DNA from: Agitococcus sp.
GTDB taxonomy: Bacteria > Pseudomonadota > Gammaproteobacteria > Pseudomonadales > Moraxellaceae
Direction of reading: 5' to 3'
Assembly: GCA_030646715.1 (NCBI GenBank)
Contig: JAUSLJ010000022.1
Span: forward strand, 1-54,502
DNA length: 54,502 nucleotides
Part shown: positions 29,795 to 37,595 of the stretch, one piece after another
How the letters are laid out: each line of letters begins with the position of its first letter
How positions within the stretch are numbered: position 1 is the first letter of the stretch
Notes under the pieces: model-generated
Seen by the model: the letters and a program-made list of their open reading frames with translations, nothing else
What the model was told of the DNA's origin: nothing
Database searches by the model: none
Made by a program: the position numbers and the translations under genes

Positions 29795-30862
29795 ATGGAC
29801 TCTTTTATTACGGACGATGGCACGGTTGCCAAGTTTATCCACGATGACGGCTCGGAAACGGCGGTCAAGATTACCAAATCGTGCAGTAACTTTAGAAATC
29901 AGGAGACTGGCTTCATTGATACCGAGTTCGTCGACCGGAACAAATACACCGTGTTTATTTCCGCCTCACTGGGCTGCTACATGGCGTGTAAGTTTTGTCA
30001 TTTGACTATTAAAAACTCGATGTACCGCAAGCTGCGTAAAGAGCAGGTCGTTGCCAACGTTAAAGAGGCGCTGCTGGCCGAGTTGGCTCGCAAACCCGAG
30101 ATAAAAGAACGTTACATCAAGCTCTGCTGGATGGGAATGGGTGACGCGGTCAGCCAGCCAGAAATGGTCTATGACGCGACCTTGGAGTTGATGGACTGGA
30201 TTATGGCTAATCAGTATGCGAAGGGTCTAGATTGTGTAGACCTCTCTACTGTACTTCCTAAAGTGGACGATGCCTGGATAGCCTTGTTTCGTGCTCTCAA
30301 TGGGGCGTTAGCAAAGTATCCGGTTAACCCCAACAGCTTTAAGATGGAACAAGCGGAAGTGTCCACACAACGCGAATACGTTGAGCGGAGCCGGTTTCGA
30401 CTGTTTTATTCCGTCCACTCCGCCATTCAGCCGACCCGGGACAAAATGATACCAAACGCCATGGCGTTGATGGACGCCGTTCCGTTGCTTAAGCGCTTTC
30501 AGGAAAATGGAGGTCCGAACTTGTTGCTGCACTCGGTGTTTGTAGAACAGCTTAACGACGGTCCTGACGAAATCAATTCATTGCTGGCCATGCTGAACGA
30601 GCATTTTCCGACGAATGAACTGCGCGTTTTGCGCTATAACTTTTGCGACCGCAGTCCTTATCGGGAAATTGATTACATCGATAAAGCGGTATCGCGGATT
30701 GCCGAGGAACATGCCTATCTGAAAGTGCAGACGTCGACCGGTAAAGAAGTCGCTGCAGCGTGTGGCCAATTTCTGGTGGCGTTTCCCAAATCGATTAAGG
30801 GACTCAAAGTAAAGGTCGTGCCCGTTCCTTCAGTAGAGCATGTCCCTGTGGTGTTGGGTTAA
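29795..30862 (+). CDS. RlmN/Cfr-like radical SAM protein, 355 aa
   Basis: The iron-sulfur motif GCYMACKFC (Cys61, 65, 68) and the C-terminal AAACGQF (Cys323) match RlmN and Cfr, which methylate C2 or C8 of an adenosine in 23S rRNA (RlmN also in some tRNAs). Cys323 lines up with the methyl-carrying Cys355 of E. coli RlmN. The resolving Cys118 of RlmN, seven residues before the first cluster cysteine, is Phe54 here (TVFISASLGC). WMGMGD replaces the usual GMGEP. RlmN's N-terminal accessory domain is largely missing, and a long insert (PKVDDAWIALFRALNGALAK) lies in the middle. So methyl transfer by the standard route is doubtful, and a different RNA or reaction is possible. It has its own promoter motif and operator-like repeat. 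Confidence 0.8.
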   Translation: MDSFITDDGTVAKFIHDDGSETAVKITKSCSNFRNQETGFIDTEFVDRNKYTVFISASLGCYMACKFCHLTIKNSMYRKLRKEQVVANVKEALLAELARKPEIKERYIKLCWMGMGDAVSQPEMVYDATLELMDWIMANQYAKGLDCVDLSTVLPKVDDAWIALFRALNGALAKYPVNPNSFKMEQAEVSTQREYVERSRFRLFYSVHSAIQPTRDKMIPNAMALMDAVPLLKRFQENGGPNLLLHSVFVEQLNDGPDEINSLLAMLNEHFPTNELRVLRYNFCDRSPYREIDYIDKAVSRIAEEHAYLKVQTSTGKEVAAACGQFLVAFPKSIKGLKVKVVPVPSVEHVPVVLG

Positions 30863-30934
30863 ATAAATTTTGAAGAGGGTGACTGATTTGTAAAGGTCGC
30901 CAGTTAACTATATTATCTAAATGAGGTTCTCGAA

Positions 30935-31225
30935 ATGACAACAACGATGTGGCTGGCACTTGCTGGATTCCAAGTTATATTTTTAGCCTATGTAGGAGCT
31001 GCGTATGTGCTTGGAAAGAGACTTCGAGGAAAGAACGTCGCTAGGGTGCTGCACAATCCTCAGAGCTTCTCGCGCATCTGGCTCGATAAAAGGGACAGTG
31101 ACGGTAAAATAACAATTTATGCCTTAACTAGCTCGTTTGAATGTATCCAGCTAGCCGCTGAATTTGAAGTGCAGCAAGTTTTGGTTCAGCTCAGTAACGC
31201 GGGCATTAGCGTGTTGCCTGCGTAA
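30935..31225 (+). CDS. single-helix membrane protein, 96 aa, paralogue of 32841-33128
   Basis: N-terminal membrane helix (LALAGFQVIFLAYVGAAYVL) followed by a 60-residue domain: RVLHNPQSFSRIWLDKRDSD, ITIYALTSSFECIQLAAE and a terminal LSNAGISVLPA. The same pattern (SPQMVTKIWREGPDGEG, TSIFAMRKDGVCLQLATH, LEKAGFVIQPA) is in 32841-33128. GAGG precedes the ATG. Family unknown; the paralogues flank the nuclease-like gene and 31980-32714. Confidence 0.65.
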   Translation: MTTTMWLALAGFQVIFLAYVGAAYVLGKRLRGKNVARVLHNPQSFSRIWLDKRDSDGKITIYALTSSFECIQLAAEFEVQQVLVQLSNAGISVLPA

Positions 31226-31243
31226 TTGCCAAGGCTACCTGCT

Positions 31244-31942
31244 ATGCCCTTTACCCACCGAGAGCTCTGTGACCTTGCAGTTCTTTGGCTAAAACGACCT
31301 GTGAGCAAAAAAGGGCCGGGATGCCATATTGCTTTTTCAGAGAGCAGGGGAGACTGGTATGGCGAGACTCCTGATGCAATCGGCTTTCGGGCGGGCGTTT
31401 CCAACGAAGCCTCTGTGCTCATTGAAGTCAAGACTAGTCGCAGTGACTTCTTGGCTGACCGCAAAAAGCCACATCGCAAAGTGCCTGAATCCGGCATGGG
31501 TAAGTACCGGTATTACATGGCTCCGGAAGGACTCCTTCAGGCCGCCGAATTACCTCCTCAATGGGGCCTGATTGAAGTTTCCGACAAAGGTCGTCTCAAG
31601 GTTCGTCAAGGGCATGTTCTCTTGTCTGGATATGACGTCGACAATTGGCAACAAGAACGCGCTATGGGTAAGGAATGGACATTACTGACGCGGTTGCTGA
31701 ATCGAGTAGGCGACGCCGAGAAAGTGCAAAATTGGCTCAAAGAATCCCGCAACATTAACGCCCGGTTAGTGACGCGAAACGAGCGGCTAGCGCAGGAGAA
31801 TGAACGCCTGTCCCGAGAGCTATTCATGGCCAGAAATTCCGAAGGCACGCAAGAGCCCGCTATCTTAGTGGCCCGCCGTAAGGAGCCAATCATCGCTCCC
31901 ATGGCGGTAGCTGCCGACGCGGCGTCCTCTTTCGAGTTGTAG
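31244..31942 (+). CDS. PD-(D/E)XK nuclease-like protein with C-terminal coiled coil, 232 aa
   Basis: The N-terminal 120 residues have the restriction-endonuclease-like layout: TPDAIGFRAG with the metal-binding Asp, SVLIEVKTSRSDF with the E-x-K, then DRKKPHRK and GKYRYYMAPEG, followed by WGLIEV. This is close to the MmcB-type DNA-repair nuclease family and similar plasmid proteins. Residues about 165-205 (LVTRNERLAQENERLSRELF) form a clear coiled coil, so it probably dimerises. Start at ATG 31244; the TTG at 31226 is in frame but poor. It probably cuts or processes DNA; target unknown. Confidence 0.7.
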   Translation: MPFTHRELCDLAVLWLKRPVSKKGPGCHIAFSESRGDWYGETPDAIGFRAGVSNEASVLIEVKTSRSDFLADRKKPHRKVPESGMGKYRYYMAPEGLLQAAELPPQWGLIEVSDKGRLKVRQGHVLLSGYDVDNWQQERAMGKEWTLLTRLLNRVGDAEKVQNWLKESRNINARLVTRNERLAQENERLSRELFMARNSEGTQEPAILVARRKEPIIAPMAVAADAASSFEL

Positions 31943-31979
31943 CAAACTGCCTGGGCATGTGGATTCAGGTAGGACTCGG

Positions 31980-32714
31980 TCAGCGAACCCCAAACTTTTT
32001 CATTTCCTTTTTTGATAGCTGACGCTTAGCCCGGGCGTACATGGCGATGTTGCCTGTGCGTGAGGGTCTCACTTTGGTGAATTCTTCGCCCGTCAGCACA
32101 TCTCGGCAAATGCGGGGTTGTGCGTTCATACCATACTGCGGAGCAAGGACTACCGCATAGTCGACCAAGAACCAGCAACCCTTATCTTTTATTAATTTTT
32201 GTGTAGGGGAAAGCGTTTTTTCCGATTCCGCTTTTTCCACTTCACGCGCGGCAACAACCGCCTTGTAGCGTTTCATGCGAGAGACATAGACATTCCGGCA
32301 GAGTAGCCCCGTCAGCGGGTGAACATACAAGCCCAAGGGAGACACTGGCGCACGGTAGGGGGAATGTTCAAGCACGTTACCTTCGTGCATGAACAATCCT
32401 CTAGTCGTCACGCGCCAATCTAATAAATTAAACGCGGCAGCGTTAGCTTGTTTTCTGCTATCAAAAATGGCACAGATTTCGCTATAGACCGTATTCCACG
32501 ACCGGCCGACTTGCATTTCAATAAAACGGCTGAGTGGGGTGGTGTGGAGGCTGGATTCTTTCATGGCTCTACCCCATCCTGAAACATAACCCCGACGCAT
32601 ACCCATGCGAGGTGCCAGGTCCTCACTGTCCTGCGGGGTTCGTCCTGGCTTAACGATAAGGCGTCTACCGCGTCGGTAACGCTCTCCAACTACTTTGTTC
32701 ATATCAGCACGCAT
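31980..32714 (-). CDS. hypothetical basic protein, 244 aa
   Basis: Start is the ATG at 32714 with AGGAG eight bases upstream, after a promoter motif at 32741. Basic throughout (RYRRGRRLIVKPGR at the start, RAKRQLSKKEMKKFGVR at the end), suggesting nucleic-acid binding. A central block GRSWNTVYSEICAIFDSRK and HPLTGLLCRNVYVSR look conserved in style but I cannot name the family. No membrane segments. Faces the nuclease-like gene convergently with 37 bases between stops. Confidence 0.65.
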   Translation of the reverse strand: MRADMNKVVGERYRRGRRLIVKPGRTPQDSEDLAPRMGMRRGYVSGWGRAMKESSLHTTPLSRFIEMQVGRSWNTVYSEICAIFDSRKQANAAAFNLLDWRVTTRGLFMHEGNVLEHSPYRAPVSPLGLYVHPLTGLLCRNVYVSRMKRYKAVVAAREVEKAESEKTLSPTQKLIKDKGCWFLVDYAVVLAPQYGMNAQPRICRDVLTGEEFTKVRPSRTGNIAMYARAKRQLSKKEMKKFGVR

Positions 32715-32740
32715 CACAACTCCTAAAGTGGGTCCTAAAG

Positions 32741-32746
32741 GTATAG
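32741..32746 (-). promoter_or_regulatory. CTATAC promoter-like motif
   Basis: GTGCCTATACCTTTAGGACCC, 26 bases before the ATG at 32714; GGACC after five bases. Confidence 0.7.
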
Positions 32747-32840
32747 GCACGCAGAGATGGTCAGCAAAAGGCTAAAAGGCCGTTGTATACAATTGATAAC
32801 CTTGTTGTTTGAGGTATTTCGTTGTTATTAGGGTTCGGGC

Positions 32841-33128
32841 ATGTACTATTTTTTGAATGTATTATTTTGTTTAGCCGCACTTTTGCTTACTATTTTGTTG
32901 ATGGCGCCCCCCAACGTTGCATCTCTGCGCCGCCAAGCCTTGCGTGACCTTATTAAGAGTCCGCAGATGGTGACTAAAATTTGGCGAGAAGGCCCAGATG
33001 GAGAAGGGAGAACCTCTATCTTTGCCATGAGAAAAGATGGCGTTTGCCTCCAGTTGGCAACCCATCCAGAAGTGCCCACCGTGAGCATGAAACTGGAAAA
33101 GGCCGGCTTTGTGATACAACCCGCGTAA
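32841..33128 (+). CDS. single-helix membrane protein, 95 aa, paralogue of 30935-31225
   Basis: N-terminal helix YFLNVLFCLAALLLTILLMA, then the shared 60-residue domain described at 30935-31225 (conserved IW, IFAM/IYAL, LQLA, and AGxxxxPA). The helices of the two copies are unrelated in sequence, the domains are related, so the domain is the functional part. Start ATG at 32841. Unknown function. Confidence 0.65.
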   Translation: MYYFLNVLFCLAALLLTILLMAPPNVASLRRQALRDLIKSPQMVTKIWREGPDGEGRTSIFAMRKDGVCLQLATHPEVPTVSMKLEKAGFVIQPA

Positions 33129-33738
33129 GCGAAGGGATACATTATTTTGTAGGCCTAGTCGTGTATGTCACCAGACTGCATGGTGAAAAAGGAGCATGCA
33201 TAAGGAGCTTCGCCCCGCGGGATAACGTACGCTATGTTGTACAACTGTTCCATAGATTGCCCAAAATGAGATACGTTGCACCGCTGGAACGCGGTTCTTG
33301 GTGCGTAATCCTTCGTTCGGCACTTTTTGCGCCTGAGCGCTGATGCATTGCTACTATTTAGCAATAATTTAGCAATACAGCTTACGGCGTGCCGGCACGC
33401 TTACTTAAAATAAAATTGGTGAATGCAACCACGCTGTTCCTTCCGTGCTGTAGGGAGGGGAACGGCTATGCCGTAAGTGAAACAGTAACAATTAATTAAA
33501 AAACTGTTTTCTGATTGACTTCCGGGGGGGCGGAGATTGCATACTAAATTTTAGATTAATTCCTTTGTTGCTGTTTTTAGGGGGCGTAATTTAAGTGAGG
33601 CGGTAGTGCCTTGGGTGGCCCGCTAACGTGGACAAGCAAGAGTTAATTCTATATAGTGTATGAGTACTGGATGTTAGCAAGCTAAAATGACGCTTTAGAA
33701 TAACATAAGTAGTAGCCTAAAATGAGAGAGGCCGACAC
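33129..33738. other. 610-base stretch without a clear gene
   Basis: Short frames are present but none has a ribosome site with a sensible product. It contains the direct repeat TTAGCAATA twice (about 33358-33377), the palindrome GTGCCGGCAC near 33392, and an AT-rich part from 33480. It is the junction between the motif-bearing region and the Shango operon, and may hold that operon's promoter and an insertion boundary. Confidence 0.4.
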
Positions 33739-36288
33739 GTGGCGAACAAGAAAGACCAGTCAATTTGGCCAGCATTGGTCTATATTTCTTTTCTCCTATT
33801 TCTACTTGCTACGCTACTCCCTATAAGAGGAGGTATCGTCATGATTGGCGTATTGGCTTACCTTGGCTATGTTGTGTTGCGGGCCGTAACTAAGTCTTCT
33901 GATACCAAAATGACGCTCAAATTACCTCCTCCTAGAAAAAAGGCATCTCCGTTGAATAGCGCTCCCGCAACTTTGGTTCCTTCTGTGCTTTCTGAGACCA
34001 CGCGCGCGCAACTGGCTGCCGTGGCAAGCAGCACAAAGCGAAAACCGGACGCAACACCTCCTGTTAGCGTCTCGATTGCGGAGCTTGCGAAGTTAAGCGG
34101 CGTCAGCATGCCTCAGGCGCAGCCCATAGCGCGAGAACACGATGCCTTTCTCTATCAGGTGCCTTCGCTACCGTCCGATGTCGTTACATTTAGCCTGCCC
34201 GCCGCTCCTCCGGAGCCAATAATCGTGGCGCGGTGGATTCCAAGGGGCGAGACCGTGACAGTGCATGGCATCCACATTTCAGGCGGCTTGCTGTATGTGG
34301 GGACGCATCTTAAATCGGCATGTGGAGGCATTGAGCCCAGTTTAATCGATACGCGGAAAAACGTAGGGGCCGTTGGGGACTATACAAAAAAAATGACGGA
34401 TTATTGGCCTAGCTACTCTACGCTGTTGCCAGAAGCACGTCGCGCCTATCTAACCTGGTTAGCGGAGGGCCGAACCGCGCCGACGGTCGACATTGGCTTT
34501 GTGTTCTTGTTCTTTTACGGGCTGGAGCGGCGCGTGTTGGTCACCGACCCTTCAGACGTTCCCGACCTTTCGGAGATAGGCGCGATTTTTACAGAGCTTT
34601 CCCGCCTTTTAGCGTTGTACAGCGCGCAGTCCCCGTCTTTTTCGGCGTATGGCAGCGGTCTGCAGGCGCTCCTCGCAAATCGGCTTCACCCCCATAATTT
34701 ATGTCAGCAGCTGCTACCTGAATTACCTTCGTCGTACGACTTGCCGCTCTATCTAGCGGTGGCATTAGGCCAAACGGTAGTAGCGAAGGAGCCGGTGCCT
34801 GCCCCCCTTGCGTTAGCGTGGGCACTCCGGGCTCCGCTTGTCATCCGCCGCATTCCGGTAAGTCGTTGTCCGGTTGAATTTGAAGTTTTGTTTTTGGCAA
34901 ACTACGTACGAAATTACGGGAGTGGCCTGCGTATTTCTGTTCCTAAGTCAAAAGCGAAATTAACCTACCGGCCCGCGTCTGGCGGGTTTATTGGCGTTCC
35001 CCCCCAAAGTAATTTGGGGGACCTTCCTGACGTTTCCCAATTGCTGGAGCACGTCGCCCAACTTCAGGCCATTGTTGACGAATGCGCAACCGTGTTGGAA
35101 CCGTACAGCCGGTACTTGGGCAGAAATCCGGGGAAAAGGGCGACATTACGTGCGTTACTGAGCTTACCTGTTAGTCTATGGCCCAGTTCCTTCGCTGCGC
35201 AATGGGCCGAGTTACGCTCACGAGTGGGGACAGGCATGCTGTTGACCCCCGTCCACACAATTACACTGCCCTTTAATGACACAGGTGATTTAAGTAAAGA
35301 CCAGTCACGCGACTTGGCACGAGCGCTGTTAACCCTGCATCTTGGCATGGAGCCGAACGTATTGGGGGGGGAAAAGCTTCCCAAGCCGGAAGAAAATATT
35401 GTGTTGTTTTACGTCGACGATGATAAGGAGCAAGACGATACGTCAGCGGGTTTCCATGCGGCCTCGGTAACGGTAGAGCTGGCATGTCTAGTCGCGCATT
35501 CCAATAAAGTATTTTCGGCGCGAGAATTACAGTTCCTCACGAGTCAAATTGACTCCTGGGCACATTTAACAGTGACCCATAGGCAGCGTCTTAAAGCACG
35601 CGCGCGATTGCTGACAGTCAATGCTGTGCCATTGGCAAGCATGAAGAAAAAGGTGGAACCGCTAAGCGCCGAGAGCAGGGAGGCCATCGCCGGTTTTGTG
35701 GCCCTAATGGTGCAGACCGAGGGCCAAGTGTCAAAAGAAGAAATCAAGTGCTTGGAGGACGTTTATCGCGTCCTCAACGTCGAACAGTCAAAGGTGTACA
35801 GCGCTGTCCATGCTGCGGCAACACAAGGCCCGGCACGTGCGCCTTCGACACGAAAAAAAGGGACGCTGTCGGTGCCGTCCCTTTCCGATAAGAAGGAACT
35901 GTCTTCCGGTAGCTTTACGTTAGATACGAACAAGATTGCTGAGTTACAACAAGACAGTGAATCAGTCGCCAAATTATTGGGAACTATCTTTAACGAAGAG
36001 CCCGCTGCAACACCGGTCCCGTTCGCAACGATGACCAGCACTGCGACGGAGGAGATACTTCTGGCGGGTCTCGATATCGCGCATAGTACTTTTGCACGTA
36101 CGTTGATGACTAAAGGTATCTGGTCCAGAGGCGCCGCACTTTTCGTCGCTACGGGCTTAGGCCTCATGCTCGATGGTGCCTTAGAAAAACTTAATGAAGC
36201 TGCATTAGACGAATACGACGAGCCGTTCACTGAAGGTGACGACCCGATTGAAGTAAATCCTTTTATGATTGAAAAATTGTTGCCATGA
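33739..36288 (+). CDS. sngA: TerB-N/TerB/TerB-C protein, Shango system component A, 849 aa
   Basis: Two N-terminal membrane helices (ALVYISFLLFLLATLLPI and GIVMIGVLAYLGYVVL) precede a linker. From about 165 the TerB-N domain is unmistakable: HISGGLLYVGTHL, DYWPSYSTLLPEARRAYLTW, GFVFLFFYGLERRVLV. A TerB domain follows at about 640-690 (AIAGFVALMVQTEGQVSKEE), and the TerB-C domain ends the protein (GLMLDGALEKLNEAALDEYD, EGDDPIEVN). In Shango, this protein works with an ATPase and a helicase to stop phages; TerB domains bind metal and are linked to membranes. The start is GTG after GAGAGG. Its stop overlaps the next start by four bases (ATGA), so A and B are coupled. Confidence 0.88.
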   Translation: MANKKDQSIWPALVYISFLLFLLATLLPIRGGIVMIGVLAYLGYVVLRAVTKSSDTKMTLKLPPPRKKASPLNSAPATLVPSVLSETTRAQLAAVASSTKRKPDATPPVSVSIAELAKLSGVSMPQAQPIAREHDAFLYQVPSLPSDVVTFSLPAAPPEPIIVARWIPRGETVTVHGIHISGGLLYVGTHLKSACGGIEPSLIDTRKNVGAVGDYTKKMTDYWPSYSTLLPEARRAYLTWLAEGRTAPTVDIGFVFLFFYGLERRVLVTDPSDVPDLSEIGAIFTELSRLLALYSAQSPSFSAYGSGLQALLANRLHPHNLCQQLLPELPSSYDLPLYLAVALGQTVVAKEPVPAPLALAWALRAPLVIRRIPVSRCPVEFEVLFLANYVRNYGSGLRISVPKSKAKLTYRPASGGFIGVPPQSNLGDLPDVSQLLEHVAQLQAIVDECATVLEPYSRYLGRNPGKRATLRALLSLPVSLWPSSFAAQWAELRSRVGTGMLLTPVHTITLPFNDTGDLSKDQSRDLARALLTLHLGMEPNVLGGEKLPKPEENIVLFYVDDDKEQDDTSAGFHAASVTVELACLVAHSNKVFSARELQFLTSQIDSWAHLTVTHRQRLKARARLLTVNAVPLASMKKKVEPLSAESREAIAGFVALMVQTEGQVSKEEIKCLEDVYRVLNVEQSKVYSAVHAAATQGPARAPSTRKKGTLSVPSLSDKKELSSGSFTLDTNKIAELQQDSESVAKLLGTIFNEEPAATPVPFATMTSTATEEILLAGLDIAHSTFARTLMTKGIWSRGAALFVATGLGLMLDGALEKLNEAALDEYDEPFTEGDDPIEVNPFMIEKLLP

Positions 36289-37592
36289 CTAACCCTACTA
36301 TACGTCCTAAAGACCGCGATGCGGTCATCCAGTCACTTCGTGCCGGTGTTGTGCCGCGCGCAGGCCAACACCTCATTCAGGTAGGTCGTAAGCATGAAGT
36401 GGAGACCATGGTCGCCGACATGGACCGTATCGCCGATGGTGGGTCTTCAATTCGCTTTGTCATCGGTGAATATGGCGCGGGTAAAACCTTCTTTCTCAAC
36501 TTGATTCGTGCCGTAGCCATGGAAAAGAAACTGGTGACGGCCAATGCAGACCTAAATCCCGACCGCCGCTTACATGCCACCGGTGGCCAAGCCCGCTCCC
36601 TGTACGCGGAGCTCATGCGCAACTTGTCGACGCGCACTAAAACAGACGGTGGCGCCATGGCCGGAATTGTTGAGCGCTTTATTGGTACCGCCAAAGCCGA
36701 AGCGGAAGCCAGTGGCAAGACAGCCGAAGCGGTGATTCGCGAAAAATTGGCGCAACTAACGGAGATGGTCAATGGCTTTGATTTTGCCGATGTGATTGCC
36801 GCCTATTGCAGAGGATTTGAGGAGGGCAACGAGACGCTGAAATCGGATGCCATTCGTTGGTTGCGGGGCGAGTTTGTGACCAAGACAGACGCTCGGTTGG
36901 CATTAGGTGTGCGCACGATTGTCGATGACGCCTCCTTTTACGACCAGTTGAAATTGTTTGCCCGTTTTGTCTGCTTGGCGGGATACTCTGGTTTTTTGGT
37001 CTGCCTCGATGAACTGGTCAATTTGTACAAGTTATCCAATACCCAGGCGCGCAATGCCAATTACGAGCAGATTTTACGTATCCTCAATGATTCGCTGCAA
37101 GGCACTGCCGTCGGACTGGGGTTCATCTTAGGCGGCACGCCGGAGTTCCTGATGGACACCCGTCGAGGGCTCTACAGCTATCCCGCGCTACAGAGCCGGT
37201 TGGCAGAGAATACCTTTGCCAAGGCCGGGCTGGTGGATTACAGCGGGCCAGTGGTGCGCTTGTCAAGCCTCGCCCCTGAAGACTTTTATGTGCTCTTGCA
37301 AAAGCTACGCGATGTGTACGCCTATGGCAAACCCGAAAACTTTTTATTGCCAGACAGTGCCATTGAACCCTTCATGCAGCATTGTTCTCGCAAGGTAGGA
37401 GACAGCTATTTCCGTACCCCGAGAACCACCATCACTGCGTTTATCAACTTGTTGGCTGTGCTGGAACAAAATCCGGGAGCACAGTGGCAAACCCTGCTCG
37501 ATGCGGTGCAACTGACAGCAGACACAGGAGGGTCCTCGGACCAGACGGTAGAGCCGGGCATGGACGACGAACTCGCGTCGTTTAAGTTGTAA
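36285..37592 (+). CDS. sngB: BrxD-like P-loop ATPase (DUF2791), Shango component B, 435 aa
   Basis: Walker A GEYGAGKT at 61-68 and Walker B FLVCLDE with Asp242-Glu243. The flanking blocks (RPKDRDAVIQSLRAGVVPR at the start, TGGQARSLYAELMRNLSTR, GLGFILGGTPEFL sensor-like, RVPRTT-like FRTPRTTIT near the end) match the DUF2791/BrxD family of ATP-binding proteins that pair with Lhr-like helicases in BREX type 2 and Shango. With no BREX pglX, pglZ or brxA nearby and a TerB partner in front, the Shango reading fits. It probably loads or controls the helicase. Four-base overlap with gene A and three bases between its stop and gene C. Confidence 0.88.
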   Translation: MTNPTIRPKDRDAVIQSLRAGVVPRAGQHLIQVGRKHEVETMVADMDRIADGGSSIRFVIGEYGAGKTFFLNLIRAVAMEKKLVTANADLNPDRRLHATGGQARSLYAELMRNLSTRTKTDGGAMAGIVERFIGTAKAEAEASGKTAEAVIREKLAQLTEMVNGFDFADVIAAYCRGFEEGNETLKSDAIRWLRGEFVTKTDARLALGVRTIVDDASFYDQLKLFARFVCLAGYSGFLVCLDELVNLYKLSNTQARNANYEQILRILNDSLQGTAVGLGFILGGTPEFLMDTRRGLYSYPALQSRLAENTFAKAGLVDYSGPVVRLSSLAPEDFYVLLQKLRDVYAYGKPENFLLPDSAIEPFMQHCSRKVGDSYFRTPRTTITAFINLLAVLEQNPGAQWQTLLDAVQLTADTGGSSDQTVEPGMDDELASFKL

Positions 37593-37595
37593 GCA

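Noticed and set aside
33155-33364. Small frames on both strands in the gap before the Shango operon
   Set aside because: No ribosome site or recognisable product; the stretch is better described as a non-coding junction.
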